Positions 14,555 to 22,622 of a DNA stretch of 22,660 bases are shown piece by piece. The number at the start of each line of letters is the position of its first letter. Positions within the stretch are counted from its first letter, which is position 1. The stretch covers positions 1-22,660 of the forward strand of contig CAMCOJ010000002.1 in assembly GCA_945876405.1 (NCBI GenBank), in the 5' to 3' direction. The notes beneath the pieces are model-generated. The model saw nothing but the letters and a program-made list of their open reading frames with translations, made no database searches and was not told the DNA's origin. This DNA is from an uncultured Ruminococcus sp. Lineage in GTDB: Bacteria > Bacillota > Clostridia > Oscillospirales > Ruminococcaceae. The position numbers and the translations under genes are program-made.

Positions 14555-15507
14555 TTCAGTTCACCAAGTGCCTTTCCTGCGAGTTCAAGAACTCTTCTCT
14601 TTGTCTCATCAAGATCTGCTTTTATAAAGCATCCGGCTGCATTAATATGTCCGCCTCCACCAAGCTGCTGACATATGGCAGATACATTTACTCTGCCTGC
14701 AGAGCGCATGGAAACCTTGAATCCTCCTGTACTCTTTTCCTTAAGAGTTACAGCAATTTCCATACCCTGTATCTGAAGCGGAAGTCCTGCAATACCGTCA
14801 AGTTCCTCGTCAGCAACACCAAGTTCAGAGCGGAAGCTGTCTGTAACACAGAGAACGCCGCATCTCTCTCCGAAGTGTACTTCCATATTGTTGAGTATAT
14901 GCTGTTCCAGCCTGATCCTCTCTCTGCTCTTTATATCAAACATCTCACGGTTTATACGTGCAAAATCAATATCATAGCCAATAAGTTCGGCCGCTATCCT
15001 GTGTGTGTCCGCTGTTGTGTTTCCGTATTTGAAACATCCTGTGTCGGTAGCAATACCTGTATAAAGACATCTTGCGATATCATTATCTGTTTTTATGCCA
15101 AGCTCCTCAAAAAGTCTGTACATAATCTCACAGTTTGCCGCTGCGTTCCCGTTAAGAAGCGTCTTCTTTGCATACATAACATTTGATACATGGTGATCTA
15201 TGCACAAATCGACCCTGTTTTCATAGCATTCTCTGACAGAACCGAGAAGTGCAGGATCTGCAACATCGACAGCAATCACTGTTTTTGCTTCAAAGCTCTC
15301 CTCAGTATATCCCTCTCCGATAAATGCATACCTTTGTGTAGCCCCGTCAGGACATATTACAGCAGCTCTCTTTCCGAGCTGACGCAAAGCAAAATAAAGT
15401 GCATATCCGGAACCTAATGTATCACCGTCAGGACTCTGATGTGTCAGAATATGAACATCATCACATGATTTTATAATCTCTGCTGCCTGTTTATAATCTA
15501 TCTGCAT
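14551..15507 (-). CDS. nrnA: DHH-family oligoribonuclease / pAp phosphatase (NrnA)
   Basis: NrnA removes short RNA oligonucleotides (nanoRNA) and dephosphorylates pAp, completing RNA turnover. The metal motifs are all visible: HQSPDGDTLGS (23-33), AVDVADP (79-85), DHH (104-106), and the C-terminal DHHA1 substrate-binding motif GGGGHINAAGC. Length (318) is normal. ATG 15507 follows AAGGAATGAG at slightly long spacing. It lies 47 nt after rbfA, with a hairpin (15541-15565) across the rbfA stop, and overlaps truB by four bases. The rbfA-nrnA-truB order is conserved in Firmicutes. Confidence 0.94.
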   Translation of the reverse strand: MQIDYKQAAEIIKSCDDVHILTHQSPDGDTLGSGYALYFALRQLGKRAAVICPDGATQRYAFIGEGYTEESFEAKTVIAVDVADPALLGSVRECYENRVDLCIDHHVSNVMYAKKTLLNGNAAANCEIMYRLFEELGIKTDNDIARCLYTGIATDTGCFKYGNTTADTHRIAAELIGYDIDFARINREMFDIKSRERIRLEQHILNNMEVHFGERCGVLCVTDSFRSELGVADEELDGIAGLPLQIQGMEIAVTLKEKSTGGFKVSMRSAGRVNVSAICQQLGGGGHINAAGCFIKADLDETKRRVLELAGKALGELN

Positions 15508-15540
15508 ATATACTCATTCCTTATCAGATTTTACCGGGAT

Positions 15541-15565
15541 AACAGGATTGTGTATCAATCCTGTT
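15541..15565 (-). other. Hairpin across the rbfA stop codon
   Basis: AACAGGATT (15541-15549) and AATCCTGTT (15557-15565) form a perfect nine-pair stem with a seven-base loop that contains the rbfA stop. No T-run follows on the minus strand, so it is unlikely to be a terminator. It may be a processing or stability element between rbfA and nrnA. Confidence 0.5.
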
Positions 15566-15911
15566 CCCCGCTGTGATCAAAATTATCTATTATCCTGTTT
15601 ATCTCACTGCTGCGTTCTATTGAATTATCAGCTATAAACTTCAGTTCCGGACTCTTGCGCATCTTAAGACGGGCAAAAAGTTCCCTTCTGATATATCCGG
15701 CAGCACTGGTAAGTCCCTTTACTGACTGCTGTGCTTTTTCTATACCTTCGAAACTGGAAACATAAATTTTGCAGTGTGAAAGGTCGTTTGAAAGGTCAAC
15801 TCTCACTATTGTTAAAAATTCCGCTATTCTCGGATCCTTAAGCCCGCGTATTATATCCGTAAGCTCTCTCTTGATATCCTCTCCGAGTCTTCCTGCCTTA
15901 AAGCTTGCCAT
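15555..15911 (-). CDS. rbfA: 30S ribosome-binding factor A
   Basis: RbfA is a KH-like fold protein that binds immature 30S subunits and helps 16S rRNA 5'-end processing, notably at low temperature. The 118-residue product carries the family opening (RLGEDIKRELTDIIRGLKDPRI), the core VRVDLSNDLSHCKIYVS, and the KSPELKFIADNSIERSSEI motif with the usual D-S-I-E pattern. ATG 15911 follows GGGAGG at good spacing, 38 nt after infB. It sits between infB and nrnA as in most Firmicutes. Confidence 0.95.
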   Translation of the reverse strand: MASFKAGRLGEDIKRELTDIIRGLKDPRIAEFLTIVRVDLSNDLSHCKIYVSSFEGIEKAQQSVKGLTSAAGYIRRELFARLKMRKSPELKFIADNSIERSSEINRIIDNFDHSGEQD

Positions 15912-15949
15912 AATTTACAGCCTCCCTTTCTGTATCAGATACGCCTGAA

Positions 15950-18592
15950 TTAGTCTTCACGATACTCTTCCATAATAAATGCTTCAAAAATATCGCCTTC
16001 CTTGATATCGTTGAAACGTTCAAGACCGATACCGCATTCGTAACCTGCTGCAACTTCCTTTACATCATCCTTGAAACGCTTAAGGCTGTCAATCTTGTCT
16101 TCTGCAATTACTATACCGTCTCTGACAACTCTGATTTCACACTGTCTTGTAACCTTGCCGTCAAGAACATATGACCCGGCAACCGCACCAACATTTGAAA
16201 TTCTGTATACCTGTCTTACTTCTATACGTCCCATGAGGTTTTCTCTGTACTTAGGAGCAAGCATACCCTTCATAGCTGTTTCAACCTCTTCGATTGCATC
16301 ATAGATGATTCTGTAAAGACGGATATCCACGCCGTCCTTCTTTGCACTTTCCGCAACAACAGGATCCGGTCTTACGTTAAATCCGATGATGATAGCATTG
16401 GATGCGTTCGCAAGCATTACGTCACCCTCTGATACTGTACCAACACCGCTGTGAATTACTCTTACTCTTACCTCGTCATTTGAAAGCTTTTCAAGGCTCT
16501 GCTTAACAGCTTCAACTGAACCCTGAACGTCGGCCTTAACGATGATAGGAAGTTCCTTGATATCACCTTCAGCAATCTGGCTGAAGAGATTGTCGAGTGT
16601 AACCTTGTGGTAAGCCTTGAACTGTTCTTCCTTGGCCTCATGCTTTCTCTGCTCTACAAGTTCCCTTGCAAGTCTTTCGTCTTCAACTGCGTTGAATGTG
16701 TCGCCTGCACTCGGAACTTCGGCAAGACCTGTAATCTCAACAGGAACAGAAGGTCCTGCACTCTTTACTTCCTTGCCCTTGTCATTTGTCATAACTCTTA
16801 CTCTTCCCACAGATGTACCGGCAATGATTATGTCTCCCTGATGAAGTGTACCGTTCTGTACAAGGAGAGTTGCGATAGGTCCGCGGCCCTTGTCAAGTCT
16901 TGCTTCGATAACAGCACCCTTTGCAAGTCTGTTAGGATTTGCCTTGAGTTCACGGAATTCAGCAACGAGAAGTACGTTCTCAAGAAGTTCTTTAATACCT
17001 TCACCTGTCTTTGCTGATACAGGTACACAGATGATATCACCGCCCCATTCTTCAATAACAAGACCGTGTTCTGTGAGTTCCTGCTTAACCTTATCCGGAT
17101 TAGCACCTTCCTTATCCATCTTGTTAATAGCCACGATGATAGATACGTTAGCTGCCTTGGCATGGTTGATAGCTTCGATTGTCTGAGGCATGATACCATC
17201 ATCAGCGGCAACAACAAGAATAGCAATATCTGTTACAGAAGCACCTCTTGCTCTCATTGAAGTAAATGCTTCATGTCCTGGTGTATCAAGGAATGTGATG
17301 TGCTTGTCTCCTACTCTTACCTTGTAAGCACCGATATGCTGTGTGATACCACCTGCTTCCGAAGCAGTAACGTTGGCTTTTCTGATATTGTCAAGAAGTG
17401 ATGTCTTACCGTGGTCAACGTGTCCCATAACAACGACTACAGGATCTCTTTCAACCATATCCTCTTCAGAATCAGTATCATCGATAAGTCTTTCTTCAAT
17501 AGTAATGATAACTTCTTTTTCAACCTTTGCACCGAGTTCTTCAGCTACAAGTGAAGCTGTATCAAAGTCGATTTCCTCGTTGATTGAAGCCATAACGCCA
17601 AGTCCCATGAGTTTTTTGATAACTTCTGAAACTGTTACCTTAAGACGTGTAGCAAGTTCACTTACCACTATACTGTCAGGGATAAGAACCTTAAGCTGCT
17701 GTTTTCTTGCACGTTCAAGTTCAAGACGGCGAAGCTTCTCTGTTTCTGTTTCCTTCTTTGAAAGGTGCTTGTTCTTCTGAGCGGACTTCTGATTGATTTT
17801 CTGCTTCTTTGTATAGTTATCCTTTGTGTGACTCTTTGGAGCTATCTGTTCGTATCTTTCATTGTACTTGTCGAGTTCAACATAGCTTCCTCTTGTGTCA
17901 ACTGTGCGTACTGCTCTCTCAGGTACAGATGATGCCATATTCGCATTGAGACTTGTCTTTTCGCCTCTTCTTTCATTATTCTTAGGTGTTTTTTCCTGCT
18001 TTGGCTTATTCTGATGTACCGGTCTTGAAAAATCTTTCTGTTTCTTTGCCGGCTGTTTTGCCGGTTCGTCAGTATTTGCCGGTGCTTTGCCTTTTGGTGA
18101 ATTATTATTTTTCTGATTCATACTATCTGACGGGGCCCCCTTATCATCATTTGATTTTCTTTCCTCTTTTTGCGGTGCAGGAGCTGGTGCTGGTTCCGTT
18201 TTTTTCTCCGGAGCATTTTTCTTCTCAGCTGCTTTTTCCTGAGTCTTTACTTCCTGCTTTGGTTTTTCTGGTTTTTCTGATTTATCTGATTTATTTTCTT
18301 CTGTCTTTTTATCCGGGCCGGACTTTACAGCTTTCTTTTCAGGTTTCTGAGGCTCTTCCTCCTTTACCTGTACTGGTTCGTCCTTCCTGTTTCTTTGATC
18401 AAAGTAGGCATCAAAACTGGCTACCTGGTTCTGCTGAGTATAATGCTCAAGAACTAAATTAATCTCTTCTTCATTAAGAGTTGAAGAAGGCTTTTTCTTA
18501 ACTTCAGAGTACTCTCCCATTAATTCTGCTATATCATTTCCAAGAACATTAAGATCCTTGGCCAGATCACTTATTTTTATCTTTTTTACCAT
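15950..18592 (-). CDS. infB: Translation initiation factor IF-2
   Basis: IF-2 is the GTPase that places initiator fMet-tRNA in the 30S P site and promotes subunit joining. Domains over 880 residues: an N-terminal IF2-N helix (about 1-50), a long low-complexity Lys/Glu/Pro/Gln-rich linker (about 70-300), a second IF2-N-like domain (about 305-355), the GTPase domain with G1 GHVDHGKT (390-397), G3 DTPGHEAF and G4 NKMD, then beta-barrel and C-terminal tRNA-binding domains. ATG 18592 begins [14 protein letters not shown], the typical IF2-N start, with GGAGG at rather long spacing. It follows ylxQ by 33 nt. The linker contains several lysine and glutamate runs but no exact repeats that I could see. 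Confidence 0.97.
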   Translation of the reverse strand: MVKKIKISDLAKDLNVLGNDIAELMGEYSEVKKKPSSTLNEEEINLVLEHYTQQNQVASFDAYFDQRNRKDEPVQVKEEEPQKPEKKAVKSGPDKKTEENKSDKSEKPEKPKQEVKTQEKAAEKKNAPEKKTEPAPAPAPQKEERKSNDDKGAPSDSMNQKNNNSPKGKAPANTDEPAKQPAKKQKDFSRPVHQNKPKQEKTPKNNERRGEKTSLNANMASSVPERAVRTVDTRGSYVELDKYNERYEQIAPKSHTKDNYTKKQKINQKSAQKNKHLSKKETETEKLRRLELERARKQQLKVLIPDSIVVSELATRLKVTVSEVIKKLMGLGVMASINEEIDFDTASLVAEELGAKVEKEVIITIEERLIDDTDSEEDMVERDPVVVVMGHVDHGKTSLLDNIRKANVTASEAGGITQHIGAYKVRVGDKHITFLDTPGHEAFTSMRARGASVTDIAILVVAADDGIMPQTIEAINHAKAANVSIIVAINKMDKEGANPDKVKQELTEHGLVIEEWGGDIICVPVSAKTGEGIKELLENVLLVAEFRELKANPNRLAKGAVIEARLDKGRGPIATLLVQNGTLHQGDIIIAGTSVGRVRVMTNDKGKEVKSAGPSVPVEITGLAEVPSAGDTFNAVEDERLARELVEQRKHEAKEEQFKAYHKVTLDNLFSQIAEGDIKELPIIVKADVQGSVEAVKQSLEKLSNDEVRVRVIHSGVGTVSEGDVMLANASNAIIIGFNVRPDPVVAESAKKDGVDIRLYRIIYDAIEEVETAMKGMLAPKYRENLMGRIEVRQVYRISNVGAVAGSYVLDGKVTRQCEIRVVRDGIVIAEDKIDSLKRFKDDVKEVAAGYECGIGLERFNDIKEGDIFEAFIMEEYRED

Positions 18593-18625
18593 CGTATTTA
18601 GATACCTCCTGATAATTTACTTTTT

Positions 18626-18949
18626 TCACTCCTTCGAAGCAGCCAGGGCATACTCCGTAAGTCTGTCAGCAAAGCCCTTGTCACACACAGCCATAACTCC
18701 CGCTTTTCTTCCGATACTTCGCTTTATATCGTCCATACTGAAAGGAAGATTTACAACCGGAAGGTCAGGAAAATTTCTGCACATAAAGCTTACTTCCTTG
18801 AGTGTTTTGGCGGAGACATCAGCTGTTACCATAACGCACGCTGCCTTACCGGCAGAAACTGTCTCCTTTGAAATATCAAATCCCTTTACGAGTTTTCCTG
18901 ATTTTTCACATATTGTGAAAAGATTAAAGAATTTTTCCTGCCAGTTCAT
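18626..18949 (-). CDS. ylxQ: L7Ae-like RNA-binding protein YlxQ
   Basis: A 107-residue protein of the L7Ae/L30e/S12e RNA-binding family that usually sits between ylxR and infB. It shows the fold's pattern of KAGKLVKGFD, then KAACVMVTADVSAKT and the late GRKAGVMAVCDKGFADRL. I chose ATG 18949 because GAGGAG lies just upstream; an in-frame ATG at 18964 lacks a site and its second and third codons actually form that Shine-Dalgarno. The gene overlaps the end of ylxR by 26 bases, so it is translated in tandem with it. Members bind kink-turn RNA; the physiological partner is not determined here. Confidence 0.88.
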   Translation of the reverse strand: MNWQEKFFNLFTICEKSGKLVKGFDISKETVSAGKAACVMVTADVSAKTLKEVSFMCRNFPDLPVVNLPFSMDDIKRSIGRKAGVMAVCDKGFADRLTEYALAASKE

Positions 18950-19196
18950 TTTCAAACTCCTCATAAATACTGTCGCTTATTTCACAGCCGAAAGATCTTG
19001 CTATACGTCCGGATTTTCTTGCCTTTGCCAGACAGTTTTTATCGGGACATATGTATGCTCCTCTTCCGTTCAGACGACCTGTAAAATCAAGTTTTACTTC
19101 ATTTTCAGCTGTTCTGACTATTCTGATAAGTTCTTTTTTCGGTTTCATGGTACTGCATCCGCAGCACATTCTTTCAGGAACTTTTTTTATACTCAT
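18924..19196 (-). CDS. ylxR: YlxR/RnpM RNA-binding protein (DUF448)
   Basis: A 90-residue basic protein with the DUF448 hallmarks: an N-terminal RMCCGCSTMKPKKELIRIVR segment and the central GRLNGRGAYICPD motif with its Gly-Arg-Gly-Ala-Tyr core. In Bacillus subtilis the homologue has been reported to bind RNase P RNA and modulate it (hence rnpM); I am applying that by homology. ATG 19196 starts two bases after the nusA stop, so translation is coupled. The position between nusA and ylxQ-infB is the conserved Firmicutes arrangement. Confidence 0.92.
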   Translation of the reverse strand: MSIKKVPERMCCGCSTMKPKKELIRIVRTAENEVKLDFTGRLNGRGAYICPDKNCLAKARKSGRIARSFGCEISDSIYEEFENELAGKIL

Positions 19197-19198
19197 AA

Positions 19199-20350
19199 TT
19201 ATTCCTCAGAAATTTCCTGTTCTTCTGTTTCAGGGATATCGAGAACAATATCTTCCTCTGCAGTTTCTTCTGCTATCTCTATATCCTCTTTCTGTGCTTC
19301 TTCGAGAGCCTTTGCCGCTTCTGAAACAGGCTTGATGTCTATCTTGTAACCGGTAAGCTTAGCTGCAAGCTTTGCGTTCTGACCTCTGTTTCCGATGGCA
19401 AGTGAAAGCTGTGAATCCGGTACAATAACTGTACATGCTCTTGACTCTTCATCCAGTATAACCTGTGTAACTTCTGAAGGAGCAAGTGACTTAGCAATAA
19501 ATTCCTCAGGATTTTCACTGTATACAACAATATCTATCTTTTCACCATTGAGTTCGTTTACAATATTGGTGATTCTTGATCTCTTAGGTCCGATACATGC
19601 ACCGATGGCATCAACATCAGGGTTCTTTGAATATACAGCAATCTTCGTTCTTGAACCGGCTTCACGTGAGATTGATTTTATCTCTACTGTTCCGTCATAT
19701 ATCTCAGGAACCTCAAGTTCGAAGAGTCTCTTTACAAGATCCTTGTGTGTTCTTGAAATCTTTACGATAGGCTTCTTTTCCTTGCTTACAATACCTGTTA
19801 TATATACCTTAACTGTCTGTCCTTCCTTAAGTACTTCGCCCGGAATCTGGTCGTTCTTAAAGAGATAGAGCTCGGTCTTGTCGTACATAAGTGTTGCAGT
19901 TCCTCTGCTTGGTTCTATCTGAGTGATCTTTGCACTGATACATTCATTTTCCTTGTTCTGGAACTGATTAAGGAGATTTTCACGGTTAATCTCACGAAGA
20001 TCAGTCTTGATAGACTGCTTTGCTGACTGAGCAGCGGCTCTGCCAAACTGTGCTGTATCAATCTTTACTGCAACCATGCTGCCGACATATGCGCCAGGAT
20101 CAATTGTTCTTGCAACATCGATATTGATTTCGTTGTCGTCAAGCGGTTCGTCATCAACAACTTCCTTGATAATGCTTATCTCAAACGCATTTGTCTCAGG
20201 GTCAATATTAATATTGATATTTTCGCAGTCAGGATATGATTTTTTTACAGCCTTCATAAGTGCTGACTTAACCTTCTCGATCAATACTTCAACGTCCACA
20301 CTGTTTTCGTCACCGAGCATTCTTAATGCTTCAAAAAAGCCCTTGTTCAT
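19199..20350 (-). CDS. nusA: Transcription termination/antitermination factor NusA
   Basis: NusA binds RNA polymerase and RNA, modulating pausing, intrinsic termination and antitermination. Domains over 383 residues: an N-terminal polymerase-binding domain (about 1-125, starting FFEALRMLGDE), an S1 domain (about 137-200), and two KH domains (about 205-345) with the motifs GACIGPKRSRI and LAIGNRGQNAKLAAKLTG. A strongly acidic tail (about 350-383) follows instead of the long AR repeats of Proteobacteria, in line with Firmicutes forms. ATG 20350 follows CGGAGGT at slightly long spacing, 23 nt after rimP. As the second gene of its own operon it may regulate it through the leader hairpin at 20876-20904; that is inference. 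Confidence 0.97.
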   Translation of the reverse strand: MNKGFFEALRMLGDENSVDVEVLIEKVKSALMKAVKKSYPDCENININIDPETNAFEISIIKEVVDDEPLDDNEINIDVARTIDPGAYVGSMVAVKIDTAQFGRAAAQSAKQSIKTDLREINRENLLNQFQNKENECISAKITQIEPSRGTATLMYDKTELYLFKNDQIPGEVLKEGQTVKVYITGIVSKEKKPIVKISRTHKDLVKRLFELEVPEIYDGTVEIKSISREAGSRTKIAVYSKNPDVDAIGACIGPKRSRITNIVNELNGEKIDIVVYSENPEEFIAKSLAPSEVTQVILDEESRACTVIVPDSQLSLAIGNRGQNAKLAAKLTGYKIDIKPVSEAAKALEEAQKEDIEIAEETAEEDIVLDIPETEEQEISEE

Positions 20351-20373
20351 TTTTTTAATCTACCTCCGGTTTA

Positions 20374-20853
20374 TTAATCAAATTCAAATTCTTCGTATAA
20401 TCTGATATATGCTATATCCGACAGCGGTATTTCTTTCTCCTCGCCGTCAGTAACAAGCTTAACTGATTCCTTGCTGTATGAAGCAAGTGTTCCGATAATA
20501 TCCCTGCTTCCGTTTACATTCATAAAAAGATGAGCTCTAACCTCAAGTCCGGTACATGCCTTAAAGTGTTCTTCCCTCACAAGTTCTCTCTCAAGTCCTG
20601 CCGAACCGACTTCAAAAATATAGCCACCCTTTATCGGGTCAAGTTCATCGAGTTTTTCATTAAGCGGTCTTGTCATAGCTTCGCAGTCATCAATGTCAAT
20701 ACCGTCCTCTTTGTCAATAAATACTCTCAGATACCACTCTGCGCCTTCTTTAACATACTGGATATCCCAGATATCATACCCGAGTTCATCAGCAATAGGC
20801 TGAGCCATTTCTTTGATTTTAAGTTCGGTATTTCCATACTTTTTTATCTTCAA
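20374..20853 (-). CDS. rimP: Ribosome maturation factor RimP
   Basis: RimP assists 30S subunit maturation. The product shows the family pattern: ELGYDIWDIQYVKEGAEWYL, then the conserved VFIDKEDGIDIDDCEAMTR and the GLERELVREEHF segment with the typical Ser-Ala-Gly-Leu-Glu-Arg run before it. I place the start at TTG 20853 (159 residues, beginning MKIKKYGNTE) because GGAGG lies seven bases upstream. An in-frame ATG at 20868 would add five residues, but it overlaps that ribosome-binding site and has none of its own. It is the first gene of the operon, about 65 nt downstream of its predicted transcription start. Confidence 0.94.
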   Translation of the reverse strand: MKIKKYGNTELKIKEMAQPIADELGYDIWDIQYVKEGAEWYLRVFIDKEDGIDIDDCEAMTRPLNEKLDELDPIKGGYIFEVGSAGLERELVREEHFKACTGLEVRAHLFMNVNGSRDIIGTLASYSKESVKLVTDGEEKEIPLSDIAYIRLYEEFEFD

Positions 20854-20875
20854 AAGCGTTACCTCCATACATAAA

Positions 20876-20904
20876 GGAAAGGTCGGAAGTTATCCGACCT
20901 TTCC
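20876..20904 (-). promoter_or_regulatory. Perfect hairpin in the rimP-nusA operon leader
   Basis: GGAAAGGTCGG (20876-20886) and CCGACCTTTCC (20894-20904) form an uninterrupted 11-pair stem with a seven-base loop. It lies about 15 nt after the predicted transcription start and 22 nt before the rimP start codon. On the minus strand it is followed by TTTATGT, only a short T stretch. It could be a 5' stabiliser or a weak attenuator; autoregulation by NusA is known for the equivalent operon in E. coli but is only an analogy here. Confidence 0.65.
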
Positions 20905-20925
20905 ATCATAATCATACTATAAAAT

Positions 20926-20954
20926 ATTATAGCACACTGATGTTAATAAATCAA
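20926..20954 (-). promoter_or_regulatory. Promoter of the rimP-nusA-infB operon
   Basis: On the minus strand, -35 TTGATT (20949-20954) and -10 TATAAT (20926-20931) are separated by 17 nt. Upstream of the -35 are A-rich stretches (AAAAAATTCGG and CAAAAATA on the minus strand) that could serve as an UP element. It faces left into rimP and is divergent from the MATE gene. Confidence 0.82.
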
Positions 20955-20979
20955 TAGTATTTTTGCCGAATTTTTTCTC

Positions 20980-21019
20980 ACAAACATCTGAATTTCTCTG
21001 TAACCTTTTCGATGTTTGT
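20980..21019. promoter_or_regulatory. Inverted repeat upstream of the MATE gene, possible operator
   Basis: ACAAACATC (20980-20988) and GATGTTTGT (21011-21019) are perfect nine-base inverted repeats separated by 22 bases. They lie in the divergent gap, just before a TATTAT (21024-21029) that could be the -10 of the MATE promoter; no good -35 is present there. The arrangement would suit a regulator binding over the promoter, but a chance repeat is not excluded. Confidence 0.4.
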
Positions 21020-21068
21020 ACCGTATTATTAATGTAAGCTGAAAAAAATTTTAGAAAAGGAGAAAAAA

Positions 21069-22448
21069 ATGACTGAAAGAAAGAAAACACAATATGTGAA
21101 ACCTTTGCTGACAATAGCTGTGCCTATTATTCTCAGCAATATTATTTCCCAGGTACAGATGCTTATTGACCGTGCATTTTTAGGGCATATGGACAAAATG
21201 TATATGAGTGCCCTGAGCAATGTTTCATCACCGGTCTGGACAACGATGTCGTTCTGCTTTTCAATCGTTATCGGTGCATCGATAATGATAAGCCAGCGTG
21301 TAGGTGCAGGAGAAAAAGAGAAAACACATGAATACGCAGCATCCATGCTGAAATGGAACAACGTAATTCCGGTTCTGCTTTTTCTGTTCTGGATGTTCTT
21401 TTCCGAACCGGTATTCAGAGCAATGGGTGTCTCTGACAATCTTATGCCGATGTGTCTTGAATATGTAAGATTTTTTGCCCCTGTATTTCTTGTCGTTGGT
21501 CTGGAAGCATCCAGCATGGTTATTATGCAAACATCAAACTACACAAAACCGCTGATATGGTACGGGGTAGTACGTGCAGGACTCAACATTTTTCTGGACT
21601 GGGTACTCATATTCGGAAACCTCGGTTTTCCGGAGCTGGGAATAAAGGGGGCTTCCATCGCTACACTTATAGCTGAATATGCCGGATTCGCATACGCATG
21701 GTACATATTTATGACGAGCAAAAAACTTCACACACGTCCTTACGTGCGTGAAGTAATGTCAGCAAAACTTAAACCGTTCATCACGTCCGCAAAGCTTGGA
21801 CTGAACACCGCTCTTGAAGATTTTGCATGGAATCTCGGCAACCTTATGCTTATACGCATACTCAACTCAATTGATGAAATGGCTGCAGGAATATATACAA
21901 TTGTATTCAGCGTGGAACTTCTCGCTGTAGTTGTCGTCGGAGCTCTCGGACAGGGAACACTCACTCTTTCAAGTGAAGCTGTCGGAAAGAAAGACAAACA
22001 AGGATATATCGGCGTATGTCTCACGGCATATATATTCTCCGCTGCAATCGCCCTGGTTCTGCTTATAGTATGTTTAATATTCCCTGAAGGTATTGTAAGA
22101 ATATTTACAAATGAAGAGTCGATCATTGCAGTATGCAGCACATATCTTATTCTTATGTGTCTAAACCTTTACGGAAAGTTTGCAAATATAATTATCGGAA
22201 ACGGCATCAGAGGAAGCGGAAATACCATATGGATGTTCTGCACTCAGATTTTCGGTACCGTATTCGTAGTGGGATGCGCAATGGTATTTGTAAAGGTATT
22301 TCACCTTGGAATCACCGGTGTATTCCTCGCTGTAATAGCTGACGAACTTGTAAGAGCAGCTGTAAACATTGCAAAGTACATTCGGGTTACCAGGGATATG
22401 AAAAATAACGGGGCAGAGAAAAAACAGGTGTGTCAGGAAATTGGATAA
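21069..22448 (+). CDS. MATE-family efflux transporter
   Basis: A 459-residue integral membrane protein with about 12 hydrophobic helices and the usual MATE length. Family signatures are present in both halves: TIAVPIILSNIISQVQMLIDRAFLG near the N-terminus (given by its ends, TIAVPII and DRAFLG), ISQRVGAGEKEKT after helix 2, the ILNSIDEMAAGIYTI segment opening the second half, and IIGNGIRGSGNT. MATE proteins export cationic drugs or metabolites using sodium or proton gradients; the substrate is not predictable. ATG 21069 follows AAAAGGAG. It is monocistronic, with its own terminator at 22465-22503, and divergent from the rimP operon. No local regulator gene of the MarR or TetR type is visible next to it. 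Confidence 0.93.
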   Translation: MTERKKTQYVKPLLTIAVPIILSNIISQVQMLIDRAFLGHMDKMYMSALSNVSSPVWTTMSFCFSIVIGASIMISQRVGAGEKEKTHEYAASMLKWNNVIPVLLFLFWMFFSEPVFRAMGVSDNLMPMCLEYVRFFAPVFLVVGLEASSMVIMQTSNYTKPLIWYGVVRAGLNIFLDWVLIFGNLGFPELGIKGASIATLIAEYAGFAYAWYIFMTSKKLHTRPYVREVMSAKLKPFITSAKLGLNTALEDFAWNLGNLMLIRILNSIDEMAAGIYTIVFSVELLAVVVVGALGQGTLTLSSEAVGKKDKQGYIGVCLTAYIFSAAIALVLLIVCLIFPEGIVRIFTNEESIIAVCSTYLILMCLNLYGKFANIIIGNGIRGSGNTIWMFCTQIFGTVFVVGCAMVFVKVFHLGITGVFLAVIADELVRAAVNIAKYIRVTRDMKNNGAEKKQVCQEIG

Positions 22449-22464
22449 ACACAGCTAAACTTAA

Positions 22465-22503
22465 ATCACTCCACAGTCTTCTCTGTGGGGTGGTTTTGTT
22501 TTT
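22465..22503 (+). terminator. Intrinsic terminator of the MATE gene
   Basis: ATCACTCCACAG (22465-22476) pairs with CTGTGGGGTGGT (22483-22494) over 12 positions, two of them G-U, around a six-base loop. TTTTGTTTTT follows. It starts 17 nt past the MATE stop codon. Confidence 0.9.
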
Positions 22504-22552
22504 GAGCAAACAGTAAAATTAATGTTTAATTTTCCATATTATGAGAAAAAAC

Positions 22553-22589
22553 TACCTCTTAGGGCGAACAGTTTACCTCTTAGGGCGAA
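22553..22589 (+). repeat. Two perfect 16-bp direct repeats, likely activator sites
   Basis: TACCTCTTAGGGCGAA occurs at 22553-22568 and again at 22574-22589 with no mismatch. The period is 21 bp, two helical turns, so two protein protomers would bind the same DNA face. The second copy ends four bases before a -35 box. This geometry matches direct-repeat sites of LytTR-type response regulators (AgrA, VirR, ComE), which have about 21-22 bp periods next to a -35. The family assignment is inference. Confidence 0.75.
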
Positions 22590-22593
22590 ACTA

Positions 22594-22622
22594 TAGACAA
22601 AAGGTTTCGGATATGCTATGAT
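22594..22622 (+). promoter_or_regulatory. Promoter reading out of the right edge
   Basis: -35 TAGACA (22594-22599) and -10 TATGAT (22617-22622) each match consensus at five of six bases, with exactly 17-nt spacing. It follows the MATE terminator and the direct repeats, so it belongs to a separate transcript whose gene lies beyond 22660. Confidence 0.75.

Noticed and set aside
14647..15186. 179-codon open frame opposite nrnA
   Set aside because: Shadow of a certain gene; Cys/Ser/Tyr-rich and no family features.
18558..19349. 263-codon open frame on the plus strand opposite ylxQ, ylxR and the ends of infB and nusA
   Set aside because: It is antisense to well-supported genes, has the Phe/Ser/Thr-rich composition of a complement translation, and lacks a ribosome-binding site.
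20955..21068. Riboswitch ahead of the MATE gene (such as guanidine or preQ1 types)
   Set aside because: The leader after the plausible -10 is only about 35 nt and contains no recognisable aptamer.
22553..22589. CRISPR array start
   Set aside because: Only two copies of a 16-mer with a five-base gap; no spacer-length intervals, and the placement at a -35 box explains it better.
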